A stretch of DNA of 64,000 bases. It comes from Euhalothece natronophila Z-M001 (lineage in GTDB: Bacteria; Cyanobacteriota; Cyanobacteriia; Cyanobacteriales; Rubidibacteraceae). This document shows positions 53,752-62,810 of this stretch, one piece after another. The notes beneath the pieces are model-generated. The model was not told the DNA's origin, did no database searches, and saw only the letters and a program-made list of their open reading frames with translations. Position numbers and translations under genes: made by a program. The stretch covers positions 2,728,001-2,792,000 of the forward strand of contig NZ_CP042326.1 in assembly GCF_007904085.1 (NCBI RefSeq), in the 5' to 3' direction. The first letter of the stretch is position 1. The number at the start of each line of letters is the position of its first letter.

Positions 53752-54750
53752 ATGGACTCGGTTACGCCTAAACCTAACGTTACAGCTACTGATCAAGAAC
53801 AAACGCGCGTTGTTCAGACTTGGGACTTAAAAAAAGTTTATCGTACAGGCTTTTGGCTCAATCAGAAAGTAGAATCCCTAAAAGGGTGTACTATAACCGT
53901 ATATGAAGGGGAAACCTTTGGTTTACTAGGGCCAAATGGGGCAGGGAAAACGACTCTCTTAAAAATATTACTAGGAATTGTTCGGGCTAGTTCAGGACGA
54001 GCAGTGCTATTGGGAAAACCAATCAGCGATCGCGCTATTAAACAACGCATTGGTTATCTTCCTGAAAACCCATACCTCTATGATTATCTAACAGCTTGGG
54101 AGTTTCTTCAATATACCGCAGGACTTTTTAATATTTCCCGTGCAGAACAAAAAAAACGCATTCCCCAACTCATCGACACAGTAGGGATTGATCGAAAAAC
54201 AGCCAAAAAGAAACAACTTCGCCAATATTCTAAAGGAATGTTACAGCGAATTGGCATGGCGCAAGCATTAATTAATAATCCAGAAGTGGTATTTTTAGAT
54301 GAACCAATGTCAGGGTTAGATCCCATTGGAAGATATCAAATTCGTCAAATTATTTTAGCCTTGAAAGAGCAAGGTAAGACAATCTTTTTTAATTCTCATG
54401 TATTAGGAGATGTGGAACAAATCTGCGATCGCGTTGCCATTTTAGCCCAAGGAGAGATTATTTGTACAGGATCATTAGATGAATTACTAGGGAGTAAAGA
54501 TACTTATCAAGTAGCAGGAAAGGGTGGCAATTCTGAAGAGTTAGAAAAATGGATTTCTCATTTAGACTTTGCTGATAGTTATTGGCATGGTCAATTAATT
54601 ACAGGGGGGAATTTAGATAAATTTTTAAGCGCGATCGCGCAAATGGACGCAGAAATTTTAGAACTAAAATTAGCCCGAGCATCTCTAGAAGAATTTTTCT
54701 TACAACAATTAAGATTAAATGAAAAACATAAATCTGGGGATAGTAATTAA
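53752..54750 (+). CDS. ABC-2 type transporter ATP-binding protein
   Basis: A 332-residue ATPase with Walker A LLGPNGAGKTT, Q-loop YLPENPYLYDYLT, signature YSKGMLQRIGMAQALI, Walker B VVFLDEPMSGLDP and a C-terminal DUF4162-like tail. This is the DrrA/CcmA-like exporter group. The membrane partner usually follows directly, but the next gene is an FkbM methyltransferase, so the permease is elsewhere or lost. Confidence 0.88.
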   Translation: MDSVTPKPNVTATDQEQTRVVQTWDLKKVYRTGFWLNQKVESLKGCTITVYEGETFGLLGPNGAGKTTLLKILLGIVRASSGRAVLLGKPISDRAIKQRIGYLPENPYLYDYLTAWEFLQYTAGLFNISRAEQKKRIPQLIDTVGIDRKTAKKKQLRQYSKGMLQRIGMAQALINNPEVVFLDEPMSGLDPIGRYQIRQIILALKEQGKTIFFNSHVLGDVEQICDRVAILAQGEIICTGSLDELLGSKDTYQVAGKGGNSEELEKWISHLDFADSYWHGQLITGGNLDKFLSAIAQMDAEILELKLARASLEEFFLQQLRLNEKHKSGDSN

Positions 54751-54865
54751 CCACTTGGAATATTTTTTCTATCCAGTTATTTAAGAAAAAAAAGAGCTGG
54801 CGGTCACGCATCAAAGTAACTACAATAGAGAGTAATTCTTATTGCCCTAGCAAAAATAAAAACTT

Positions 54866-55717
54866 ATGCGTGTTGAAGCCTGTTGCCAGAATTTGCTAAA
54901 AAAGATTCTTCCCGAAATTGATCCTAATAGACAAGGTGTTTGCTTTGATATTGGAGTAGGAGATTTTGCCTTTTATTGTCAGTTATTTGCTCAATTAGGG
55001 TTTTCTACTATTGCTGTTGAACCTTCCCCAGTTCGTAAATTAAAGCAAGTTTGTAACCGTAATTCTATTCAACTATTAGAATGTTGCTTATCAGATAAAA
55101 ATGGCACTCAAACCTTACATTTAGGAAAATTTGCATATCTTTTTAATCGTAACTTTAATTCCCTAGAATCAGAATGGTTCGCTTCCTCTCAACAAACGAA
55201 ATTAGTTTCCACTATTGATTTAACAGAATTATTACGCATTAGCAATGCCAAGGAAGTGACTTGTTTAAAACTTGATATCGAAGGATGGGAAACAGTAGTC
55301 ATGGAACAACTGAAACAGCTACCGACTTCACAACTCCCGAAACTGATCATGTTTGAATATGGTGGGGGAAGTCGTCGTTATCAGGGGGGAAAAGGATGGT
55401 CGCCGAAATTTCTTCAAGGAACAATGAAGTGCCTAGAAACTCTAAAAAACTGTGGTTATGGCTTGAGTATTCTCATTGATTATGCCCCGAATGCGACAAC
55501 AAACATATTTAATTTACAGTCTCTTGAATTAGACCCTGATCAAATATTCCTTCCTAATGCCGTTTATGGCAACATCATTGCCTTTCAGGAACAAAATCAT
55601 ACTGAAAGCGCAATCAATCTTAAACGGGAAGAAATGGTCACCATGATTCAGGAGACAACCCTCCCATACAAGGGAAAATGGTTGAATACTCTCATCGAAG
55701 CACTTGCCACAAAGTAG
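54866..55717 (+). CDS. FkbM-family methyltransferase
   Basis: A 283-residue SAM-dependent methyltransferase with FDIGVGDFAFYCQLF as motif I, TIAVEPSP as motif II, and LKLDIEGWETVVMEQL, the FkbM signature. It likely methylates a sugar or lipid-linked glycan. A terminator-like hairpin and tRNA-Glu on the other strand follow. Confidence 0.86.
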   Translation: MRVEACCQNLLKKILPEIDPNRQGVCFDIGVGDFAFYCQLFAQLGFSTIAVEPSPVRKLKQVCNRNSIQLLECCLSDKNGTQTLHLGKFAYLFNRNFNSLESEWFASSQQTKLVSTIDLTELLRISNAKEVTCLKLDIEGWETVVMEQLKQLPTSQLPKLIMFEYGGGSRRYQGGKGWSPKFLQGTMKCLETLKNCGYGLSILIDYAPNATTNIFNLQSLELDPDQIFLPNAVYGNIIAFQEQNHTESAINLKREEMVTMIQETTLPYKGKWLNTLIEALATK

Positions 55718-55730
55718 CCCATCAAAAAAA

Positions 55731-55760
55731 GAGCCTTGGTTTTACCCAAAGCTCCTTTTT
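55731..55760 (+). terminator. terminator of the FkbM gene
   Basis: GAGCCTTGG pairs with CCAAAGCTC across TTTTAC (one mismatch), followed by CTTTTT. It lies between the FkbM stop and the convergent tRNA-Glu. Confidence 0.6.
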
Positions 55761-55764
55761 ATAG

Positions 55765-55837
55765 TACCCCCAAGGGAATTCGAATCCCTGTCGCCTCCGT
55801 GAAAGGGAGGTGTCCTAGGCCTCTAGACGATGGGGGC
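55765..55837 (-). tRNA. tRNA-Glu (UUC)
   Basis: The reverse strand folds as a 73-nt tRNA: acceptor GCCCCCA pairing with TGGGGGT, anticodon loop CCTTTCACGG with anticodon TTC, and T-arm GACAGGGATTCGAATTCCCT region. CCA is not encoded. tRNA-Glu(UUC) also feeds tetrapyrrole synthesis in cyanobacteria. Confidence 0.95.
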
Positions 55838-55927
55838 TTGTTTTTCAGTCCTTTATTAATGTAACTTACGTTTCTAGGACTGTCAACAATTTTTGGAAAA
55901 AATCGGAAATTTTTTTTGTAAATCGGG

Positions 55928-56524
55928 CTAAGACGAGCCGTGACGCAGTTTTGACAACTGTTCTTGAGCTTTAGCATCTAAACTATTGAATAAAAAACGA
56001 CCTTGAGGACGATTGCGCGATTGACCTGAAGAGTTACTAAATCTTCGGTTGGATCGGGGTTTATTTTTGCTGTGACGTTTAGTCTGACCTCTTGCCAGCC
56101 TTAAGTCATTTTCTAACTGTTTTGCTGAACGCCACTGCGCCCCATATCCAGAAACCGTTAGCTGTTGCGCTCGATCTGAGGTGGCTACAATGATACGTTG
56201 ACCAGCAATTCTACCGCGACGAAAATTATGAGCGCAAAACTTTTCAATAAAAGTATCTGCGGTTTCTCCATAAGCGGTGTAGTAAACAGACAGATGCTTA
56301 GTGGGGGTTTCACAGAGTTTGGGAGTAGCTTGTAAATGAGCATCAAACACCACTTTTGCTTCATAACCCTGACTGGCTGTGTAGTTGATTAAAACCTCCA
56401 CCAGTTGATGACGGGCAGCTTCTAAATCGCGATCGCGCAGAGATTTGAGATCTGGCCAAGCACCAATGATGTTATAACCATCCACTAAAAGAACGGGAGA
56501 CGTTGAAGTTGTAGAAAAAGACAT
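55928..56524 (-). CDS. NYN-domain (YacP/Rae1-like) ribonuclease
   Basis: A 198-residue protein with LLVDGYNIIGAWPDLKSLRD, VVFDAHLQATPK, TADTFIEKF and IIVATSDRAQQLTV, the acidic residues of the NYN/PIN-like fold in YacP (Rae1) nucleases. The C-terminal 50 residues are basic and disordered (RHSKNKPRSNRRF), likely RNA binding. It acts in mRNA or rRNA decay by analogy. Confidence 0.87.
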   Translation of the reverse strand: MSFSTTSTSPVLLVDGYNIIGAWPDLKSLRDRDLEAARHQLVEVLINYTASQGYEAKVVFDAHLQATPKLCETPTKHLSVYYTAYGETADTFIEKFCAHNFRRGRIAGQRIIVATSDRAQQLTVSGYGAQWRSAKQLENDLRLARGQTKRHSKNKPRSNRRFSNSSGQSRNRPQGRFLFNSLDAKAQEQLSKLRHGSS

Positions 56525-56671
56525 GGTTCTGCATTAATTTCATTCAAAGTACACATCGATTGAAAACTATCATCGTATGTTCACAATGATAATCTGAATT
56601 GAATTGAGATGTCTCTATCTTTCAGCTTGGTATGATGGAGAACGGACTCTTTTTTTTGAGGTAACTAGATT

Positions 56672-56908
56672 ATGACTCGTCGTTGTCAACTCACAGGCAA
56701 AAAAGCCAATAACGCTTTCGCAATTTCTCACTCCCACCGCCGTAGCAAAAAGTTACAGCAAGTTAACTTACATACTAAGCGCGTCTGGTGGCCAGAAGGA
56801 AACCGTTGGGTAAAACTCACCCTTTCTACGAAAGCCATTAAAACCCTCCAGAAGAAGGGGTTACAAAAAATGGCAAATGAAGCAGGACTTGACCTTAATA
56901 AGGTATAG
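56672..56908 (+). CDS. rpmB: 50S ribosomal protein L28
   Basis: A 78-residue basic protein: [39 protein letters not shown] and the C-terminal [16 protein letters not shown]. All are L28 blocks. It stands alone with its own terminator downstream. Confidence 0.97.
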   Translation: MTRRCQLTGKKANNAFAISHSHRRSKKLQQVNLHTKRVWWPEGNRWVKLTLSTKAIKTLQKKGLQKMANEAGLDLNKV

Positions 56909-56922
56909 TTCTTGTTCTTTAA

Positions 56923-56972
56923 GGCTACTCGCAATTTGTCCTGAGACCTTACCTTCTTGTCTGCGAGTAGTC
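56923..56972 (+). terminator. terminator of rpmB
   Basis: GGCTACTCGC and GCGAGTAGTC form a 10-bp stem (one wobble) with a long loop, followed by TTT. It lies 14 bp after the rpmB stop. Confidence 0.6.
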
Positions 56973-57046
56973 TTTACAGTATTTCTTAGTCTGATAAAAA
57001 GTACAAAAACGAAGCTGGAAAGGGCTTTTGTCTCCCCCTCTCCCTA

Positions 57047-57098
57047 TCTCCCCATCTTCCCACTTGAGGGGAATTTCAGTAGAATAAAACGACCCTGC
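57047..57098 (-). repeat. dispersed 52-bp repeat, copy B (reverse)
   Basis: The reverse strand reads GCAGGGTCGTTTTATTCTAC then TGAAATTCCCCTCAAGTGGG. Same family as 46729-46780 and 62223-62274. It lies between rpmB and the rhomboid gene. Confidence 0.8.
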
Positions 57099-57133
57099 CT
57101 TAACCCCCAACCACCCCAATCACAAATCATTCC

Positions 57134-58708
57134 ATGGATATTAATATTATCTTGCTTTGGCTAGTCACAATTTCTTGTGTCTCTCTCGCGTTGCGAGTGC
57201 TGCTTTCCCGTCGAAATTGGGGGTGGCTAGTGACAGCAAGTTTAATTTTAGTGGTTATGGGAAGTGTTTATTCCATTTTTCCCTCGCAAGCAGGAATTAT
57301 TGGTGGAATTTTATGGTTATTATTTATTCTTATTCCTGTTATTGGTTTAAGACAAGTTAACCATTTAGTCTATCAAGAACGTTTCCGAAAAGCAAGACGA
57401 ATTGCAACTGTTTTATCTTGGTTACATCCGGGGGATGGCTGGTGGGAACAACCGAAATTTTTATTAGCCCTAGAATTAGCAAAAAAAGGCGAAACTGATA
57501 CCGCAAAATATCGTTTAGAAAACTATTTTAATCATTCTAGTTATAACTTTGAACTAACAGCAAAGGCGATTCAATTTCGCATGGAAGCCCGTTGGGAAGA
57601 CTGTTTACATTGGTTACGAACAGAAGTCCCTGACTCTATAATTTGGGAAAATTCTAATTTAGTCATCACTTATTTGCAAGCTTTAGGGGAAGTGGGCGAT
57701 ATTAATGGCTTAATTTGGACAATTAAAGCGCATCAACAACAATTAGAATATTTAGGAGATTCAATTCCTATTAATTTAGCTCGTTTATATGTCTTTGCGT
57801 TTTCAGGGGATGTCAGAACTGTTAATAAATTGTGCCAAACCAGCTTAAACTTTTACCCTAAAAATCGCCAGAAATTTTGGTTAGCCACAGCTTATTTAGC
57901 GCAAGGAGATGAAGAAAAAGGACGTAATTTATTATTATCAATTTCAGAAAAAGATATCAGCCTTGAAAATAGTATTAACCAAAGATTAAATAAACCCATT
58001 GCAAGAGCGATTGATAGTTTAACTGCAGAATCAGTTGTACTTTTAGAAAGAATCAAAAAGAATTTTAAACAAGAAATAAACTATAAGGGGGCAATTAGTA
58101 TTACCCCAACTAAAGCTTATACTACTTATTTTATAATGGCAATTAATATCATCATATTTATGGTTGCTATCCCTTTAGGGGGAAGTGCTAATGTGGAAAC
58201 TCTTTATCATTTGGGGGCCGCTGTTCCAGAAGAGATTGCTTCAGGAGAACCTTGGCGAGTTTTTACAGCTAATTTTCTTCATTTTGGTTATACCCATTTG
58301 GTTAGTAATTTATTAGGATTATGGATTCTTGGCCCCTATGTAGAATTTTATTTGGGATGGCTTCGTTATCTCCTAATTTATTTATTAAGTGGTGTGGGTG
58401 CAATTTCTCTCTTTGCATTGTTTGCCATTATGGTAGGACGAGAAGAAGATATTTTAGTGGGTGCTTCCGCTGCTATTATGGGGTTAATGGGGGCAACGTT
58501 TATTATTTTATTGCGCGGTTGGATACAAGAAAAATCATCAATTGCTCAAGAACGATTGCGCTTAGTTATTCTGATTATTGCCTTACAAGTAATGTTTGAT
58601 TTTACAGTTCCGAATGTTAGTTTCTTCGGTCATACGGCTGGTTTGATTTTAGGAATGTTATTAACCAGTCTTACGTTATTGGTTACGAAGAGAAAATCCA
58701 CAATTTAA
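57134..58708 (+). CDS. rhomboid intramembrane serine protease with helical N-terminal extension
   Basis: A 524-residue protein. Two N-terminal membrane helices are followed by a soluble TPR-like helical region (residues about 85-325), then a six-helix rhomboid domain. Catalytic Ser is in GASAAIMGLMG, the catalytic His in FFGHTAGLILGM, and HLVSNLLGLWILGP holds the conserved HxxxN. It cleaves membrane protein substrates; the TPR-like domain may recruit them. The helicase gene starts 3 bp after its stop, so they may be co-transcribed. Confidence 0.9.
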   Translation: MDINIILLWLVTISCVSLALRVLLSRRNWGWLVTASLILVVMGSVYSIFPSQAGIIGGILWLLFILIPVIGLRQVNHLVYQERFRKARRIATVLSWLHPGDGWWEQPKFLLALELAKKGETDTAKYRLENYFNHSSYNFELTAKAIQFRMEARWEDCLHWLRTEVPDSIIWENSNLVITYLQALGEVGDINGLIWTIKAHQQQLEYLGDSIPINLARLYVFAFSGDVRTVNKLCQTSLNFYPKNRQKFWLATAYLAQGDEEKGRNLLLSISEKDISLENSINQRLNKPIARAIDSLTAESVVLLERIKKNFKQEINYKGAISITPTKAYTTYFIMAINIIIFMVAIPLGGSANVETLYHLGAAVPEEIASGEPWRVFTANFLHFGYTHLVSNLLGLWILGPYVEFYLGWLRYLLIYLLSGVGAISLFALFAIMVGREEDILVGASAAIMGLMGATFIILLRGWIQEKSSIAQERLRLVILIIALQVMFDFTVPNVSFFGHTAGLILGMLLTSLTLLVTKRKSTI

Positions 58709-58711
58709 GTA

Positions 58712-60964
58712 ATGGAAGAAGATCAATTAATTGCCTTAAGAAATAGTTTACGCCGCGGACAACAACCCTTAGCAGATTGGAATGGGGGAAAATTAGCCGT
58801 TTCTGCGGTTCCCGGTTCTGGAAAGTCAACGGGAATGGCAATTGGAGCGGCGATCGCGCTGGCTCGTCATCATCTTACCCCAAAACAACAGTTAATTGTC
58901 GTGACCTTTACACGGGCAGCTGCTAGCAGTATTAAAAACAAAATCAAAGAGAAGTTAAATCAGTTAGGCTATCCATCCCGTGGGTTTACAGTGCAGACTC
59001 TCCATGGGTTAGCCCTCAATATTGCCTCTCGTTACCCGCAACTGTCAGGTTTAGACTCAGAAACCACGACCTTAGTCAGTCCGAATCAAAATCATCGCTT
59101 AATTCGAGAAACAGTAGAAACATGGATGAGTCGTTATCCCAACTATTATCAAACCTTACTCTATGGGGTGTCCTTTGATGGCGAAGAAACGGAACGCTTA
59201 CGCCGCCAATTGGTATTACGTCGGGATATTTTACCAAAGTTGACTCGCACAACGGTTCAAGAGGCAAAAAGTTCAGGATTATCTGTAGAAGCCTTATGGG
59301 AACTAAGTCGAGACAGTCAGGATACTTATAACATTTTAGGGATTACCGCAGGCTTATATGAATGCTATCAAGAAATCGCGCGATCGCGCAGTTTAATCGA
59401 CTATGATGATATGATTCTCGGGGCCTTACGAGTGTTAGAACATCCCGAGATTGCTGCCGAATTACAATCCCAAGTTTATGGGGTTTTTGAAGATGAAGCC
59501 CAAGACTCCACCCCTCTACAAGCCGAACTTCTGGAAATTCTCGCCCGTCATCCTCACTCTGATCTTCCCCCGAATTTAGTCCGTGTCGGCGATCCCAATC
59601 AAGCCATCAACTCCACCTTTACCCCTGCTGATCCCCTTTACTTTCGAGACTTTTGTAACAGTTGTCAAGAAGAAAACTTACTTGCAGAGATGGATCAAGC
59701 AGGACGCAGTAGCCAAATTATTATTGATGCAGCAAACTTTTTTCTCCATTGGGGAAATCAAAGCCATCCTCGGGAACTCCCCTTTCGTGAGCAAAATATC
59801 CATCCTGTTCCTGAAAATGATCCCCAACCTGAAGCGAATCCCTCTCCCACAGGAGACGGTTTAGAAATTTATACGCCAAAAGACATTTATCAAACTGTTG
59901 AGTGGATGGGAAATCGCTTACAAAACCTACTGCAAGCTAATCCTGAACACAATGCTGCCATTCTGGTGCGTAATAACCGTCAAGGTAGCTTTCTCGCCCA
60001 AAGTCTCAATTATCTACAACGAGAGCATAATATTGCTGTCTTTGAAGTTAGCCAACAGGAACGTTCCTCCTATATCCCCAATGAAACTTTAAACCTTCTG
60101 CAATTTCTCAATCGTCCTCATTCCCCAGAATATACTAAAGCAGCTCTAGAGGTTTTAACTCAACGCAATTTAATTCCCAAACAAGATATTAATGCCCTTG
60201 CCAGTTCCCCTGAACAATTCTTGTATCCCACTGTCTTAGATTTCCCTCAGAGTCAAGCCGTGCAACAGGCGAGTTACTATTGTCGCAGTCTTCTTCAAGC
60301 CCGAATTGAGTTGCCCACTTATCAGTTAATTTCCTTTCTTGGCTTAACGCTTAATTATAGTGCGTCGGAATTAGCAACCAGTCAAAAGTTAGCTGATCGT
60401 ATTAAACAAGAAATTCCGACAGGGGGGAGTTCTTTAATGCAGATTATTGAAACCTTACGAGATATTATTGACTCCGAACAATTTCAAGGCATCGAGGAAA
60501 GCGAAGATGATCTGTATATTAAAAAGGGACAAGTGACGATTATTACCATGCACAAAGCGAAGGGATTAGATTGGGATTATGTGTTTATTCCCTTCCTGCA
60601 CAGAGATAATATTCCCGGACAACAGCGCGTTCCCATTTCCAGCAAATTTATTGGCGATTTTACCTTATCAGAAGTCGCGCGATCGCAGATTCGCAATATT
60701 GTTCATAGCCAGTATCGTCAAGAACCGATCCAGCTTTCCCAACCTACCACCGCTTGGCAAAAAGCGGGAGAACTCCAAACAGCAGAAGAATATCGGTTAT
60801 TTTATGTTGCCATGACTCGGGCAAAACGCCTTCTCTGGTTAGCGGCGGCAGAACAAGCCCCCTTTAGCTGGAATCGCTTTAATCTGAAAGGAGGTAATTC
60901 CCTACAAAAAAGAGACCCTTCCCCTTTCCTTCTCCCTCTGAAAAAACAATTTGCTAGGAGTTAA
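58712..60964 (+). CDS. UvrD/PcrA-like superfamily 1 helicase
   Basis: A 750-residue SF1A helicase. Walker A is AVPGSGKSTGM, motif Ia VVTFTRAAASSIK, motif II VFEDEAQDSTPLQ, motif III VGDPNQAI, and motifs V/VI TMHKAKGLDWDYV and FYVAMTRAKRLLWL. It lacks the long C-terminal Tudor-like tail of UvrD, so a DNA repair role is general. ATG lies 3 bp after the rhomboid stop; its 3' end overlaps the convergent MAPEG gene by 11 bp. Confidence 0.88.
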   Translation: MEEDQLIALRNSLRRGQQPLADWNGGKLAVSAVPGSGKSTGMAIGAAIALARHHLTPKQQLIVVTFTRAAASSIKNKIKEKLNQLGYPSRGFTVQTLHGLALNIASRYPQLSGLDSETTTLVSPNQNHRLIRETVETWMSRYPNYYQTLLYGVSFDGEETERLRRQLVLRRDILPKLTRTTVQEAKSSGLSVEALWELSRDSQDTYNILGITAGLYECYQEIARSRSLIDYDDMILGALRVLEHPEIAAELQSQVYGVFEDEAQDSTPLQAELLEILARHPHSDLPPNLVRVGDPNQAINSTFTPADPLYFRDFCNSCQEENLLAEMDQAGRSSQIIIDAANFFLHWGNQSHPRELPFREQNIHPVPENDPQPEANPSPTGDGLEIYTPKDIYQTVEWMGNRLQNLLQANPEHNAAILVRNNRQGSFLAQSLNYLQREHNIAVFEVSQQERSSYIPNETLNLLQFLNRPHSPEYTKAALEVLTQRNLIPKQDINALASSPEQFLYPTVLDFPQSQAVQQASYYCRSLLQARIELPTYQLISFLGLTLNYSASELATSQKLADRIKQEIPTGGSSLMQIIETLRDIIDSEQFQGIEESEDDLYIKKGQVTIITMHKAKGLDWDYVFIPFLHRDNIPGQQRVPISSKFIGDFTLSEVARSQIRNIVHSQYRQEPIQLSQPTTAWQKAGELQTAEEYRLFYVAMTRAKRLLWLAAAEQAPFSWNRFNLKGGNSLQKRDPSPFLLPLKKQFARS

Positions 60965-61367
60965 CCGCAATGACGCTTAAAGCGTATAATGTCCAAATAC
61001 TTAAAGACCCCAAAGCAAACATTAAAGATCGCGCTGAAGCAATATCAAGAATATAAAAAATTGGATATAAAAATCGCGCCACCAAATAAAGAATGACCGC
61101 CCAAAACGCCCAAGGCGAATTAACCCCAGTTACATAAGCCATAATGGCAGCAGGGGCATAAATAATAAAAGATTCAAAAGCATTTTGATGCGCCCATGTC
61201 GCTCGTTTTGCGAAAGGAGGCAATTTCTCTAACATAGTGCGAGGGGCTTTATAATCATACCCCACCTGCAAACGCCCCCAGCCCACTGCCAAAAATGGCA
61301 CATAGACCAAGATCGCCCCTGCAACCAAAGAATACACCAACACTGCTGAAATTGAAGTATCCATCAC
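60954..61367 (-). CDS. MAPEG-family membrane protein
   Basis: A 137-residue four-helix membrane protein with RATWAHQNAFESFIIYAPA and LYLVARFLYPIFYILDI, the MAPEG pattern (glutathione transferase or peroxidase-related). Function in bacteria is uncertain. It directly follows the SLOG-like gene (stop/start adjacent at 61367/61368), suggesting one operon. Confidence 0.85.
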   Translation of the reverse strand: MMDTSISAVLVYSLVAGAILVYVPFLAVGWGRLQVGYDYKAPRTMLEKLPPFAKRATWAHQNAFESFIIYAPAAIMAYVTGVNSPWAFWAVILYLVARFLYPIFYILDIASARSLMFALGSLSIWTLYALSVIAVNS

Positions 61368-61874
61368 TTAATCAAAATAGAATAAGGTAACTAATTTACG
61401 ATCTTCTTCTGCTTCCTCGCAGGTTTTCAGCAGCGTATGGCTATCATGGAAAGCAAAACAAATCAGCTGTTGACAGCGCGATATAATTTCCCGATTACAC
61501 AGAGCACTCGCTTCTGCTAAGGAAAGCTCATCTTGTTCATCATTTTCTACGAGATGAATCACTTGGGCTAGTTGCTCTTGGGATTCTTTCGGTTGCTGTT
61601 TGAGACTTTGGGGCAAAATCACGGTTAAAAGGTTGGGATCCCCTCGCATTGCCCCTTTTATCACAGCAGAATTTGTCCCTGTTGCCCCTGAGGTAACGAG
61701 ACGATTTCCGCCTAATACAAGGGCATAACTCATCATTTCAATCAGTTGCTGATGAGTAATCGGAACATGACGTGACCCAAGAATCGCAATTCGTTTTGAA
61801 CCAGTTTGCTGGATTGCAGCCAGTTCTTGGGTGAGGGTATCAAGTTGGATGGATTCGGTAGTCGATTGAGTCAA
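61368..61874 (-). CDS. SLOG/DprA-like Rossmann protein
   Basis: A 168-residue protein with KRIAILGSRHVPITHQQL and RLVTSGATGTNSAVIKGAMR, the nucleotide-binding pattern of DprA/SLOG Rossmann folds. In cyanobacteria such proteins are often labelled DNA recombination-mediator protein A, but only the Rossmann core is present. It may bind a nucleotide signal or sugar. It precedes the MAPEG gene with no gap. Confidence 0.72.
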   Translation of the reverse strand: MTQSTTESIQLDTLTQELAAIQQTGSKRIAILGSRHVPITHQQLIEMMSYALVLGGNRLVTSGATGTNSAVIKGAMRGDPNLLTVILPQSLKQQPKESQEQLAQVIHLVENDEQDELSLAEASALCNREIISRCQQLICFAFHDSHTLLKTCEEAEEDRKLVTLFYFD

Positions 61875-62005
61875 AGACGCTTACACTTGCCTAGGTTGAC
61901 CCCTCCTATATTATCAAACTTAGGGAAATCTGATGCTAAAATTTTTACAAATCTCTGAAATGATTGCCACTTCTTTAAGGATAATGTTATATTTGTCAGG
62001 TGCTA

Positions 62006-62079
<74 letters not shown>

Positions 62080-62109
62080 CTTTATTTTCTGGATAATTGA
62101 TGTTTTTGT

Positions 62110-62175
62110 TGTACAGTGACAAATTATTTGACATCGGTGACAGATTACTGTCGTCTTAAGGAATTGCTTGTCACT
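62110..62175 (+). mobile_element. orphan Tn7-like / type V-K CAST-like left end
   Basis: The sequence starts TGTACAGTGACAAATTAT at 62110, then has a second GTGACA repeat at 62137-62142 (GGTGACAGATTACTGTC) 21 bp later, and an inverted TGTCAC at 62169-62174. Terminal TGTACA with repeated GTGACA sites is the layout of Tn7-like ends bound by TnsB in cyanobacteria. From memory it matches the start of the Scytonema hofmanni type V-K CAST left end closely. It begins 30 bp after tRNA-Val, a typical CAST site. No tnsB, tnsC, tniQ or cas12k is in the window and no right end was found, so this looks like a relic. Confidence 0.6.
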
Positions 62176-62222
62176 AATCATTACTCTGTTAAAGGACATG
62201 AATTAACGGCAGTTCGATGTAA

Positions 62223-62274
62223 GCAGGGTCGTTTCATCCTCCTGAAATTCCCCTCAGGTGGGGAGATGGGGAGA
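62223..62274 (+). repeat. dispersed 52-bp repeat, copy C
   Basis: GCAGGGTCGTTTCATCCTCC then TGAAATTCCCCTCAGGTGGG, as in the copies at 46729 and 57047. It lies inside the gene-free stretch 62080-62443, just beyond the transposon-like end; the rest of that stretch shows no gene. Confidence 0.8.
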
Positions 62275-62443
62275 CAAAATCCTCCTCCAACTTTTTCTTC
62301 CTAAAAGCTAAAATCAGAAAAAATAATCGCGATTCCCACTCTGTAAGGATTTTACGCGATTACTTTCATTTTTAACCCCGAGAATGAAACAGCCCTAGCT
62401 TAGAAGGAAAGGGGATCAATTAATGTGCTAGTTAGAGTAGTCA

Positions 62444-62668
62444 TCACTGATTTTGATCAGATTCTTCCTCATTTTGTTTTTTTACTTCGGGAACCCAGTT
62501 AGGACGTTCTTGTCCTTCCCAACCAGCAGGGCGTTTTGAGTTATACCAAGCAATTGAACCAATAGTAACAGCTGCAATAAATCCGATAATATAAACAGCC
62601 GTAAAGGAAATAGGTAAACCGCCACCCGCTTCTGTGGCTGCTTCTGCTTGCATCAATATATTCATCAT
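62444..62668 (-). CDS. small membrane protein, probable photosystem II assembly protein Psb35
   Basis: A 74-residue protein with one membrane helix (FTAVYIIGFIAAVTIGSIAW) followed by YNSKRPAGWEGQERPNWVPE and an acidic tail. The helix plus NSKRPxGWE pattern fits the small thylakoid protein I recall as Psb35 (Ssl2148 family), which associates with CP47/Hlip complexes. The identification is from memory and moderate. The start could be either Met1 or Met2; an AGGAG site stands upstream. Confidence 0.55.
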   Translation of the reverse strand: MMNILMQAEAATEAGGGLPISFTAVYIIGFIAAVTIGSIAWYNSKRPAGWEGQERPNWVPEVKKQNEEESDQNQ

Positions 62669-62810
62669 TTTTTTAATCTCCTAATTCTATTAAAAAGAAT
62701 CTTACCAAATCTTGAAAGCAGATTAGTCTATCTTCAGTACAATTTAAGCAGTTATGGAACCACGACTTATAGTGTATTTACTATGTTAGATATTTTGGGT
62801 AGTAAATCTC

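Noticed and set aside
55700-55764. CAST-like end next to tRNA-Glu
   Set aside because: I checked downstream of tRNA-Glu for TGTACA and GTGACA repeats and saw none.
62116-62304. 62-codon forward ORF after tRNA-Val
   Set aside because: It reads through the transposon-like end and the 52-bp repeat; no ribosome site and no protein similarity recognised.
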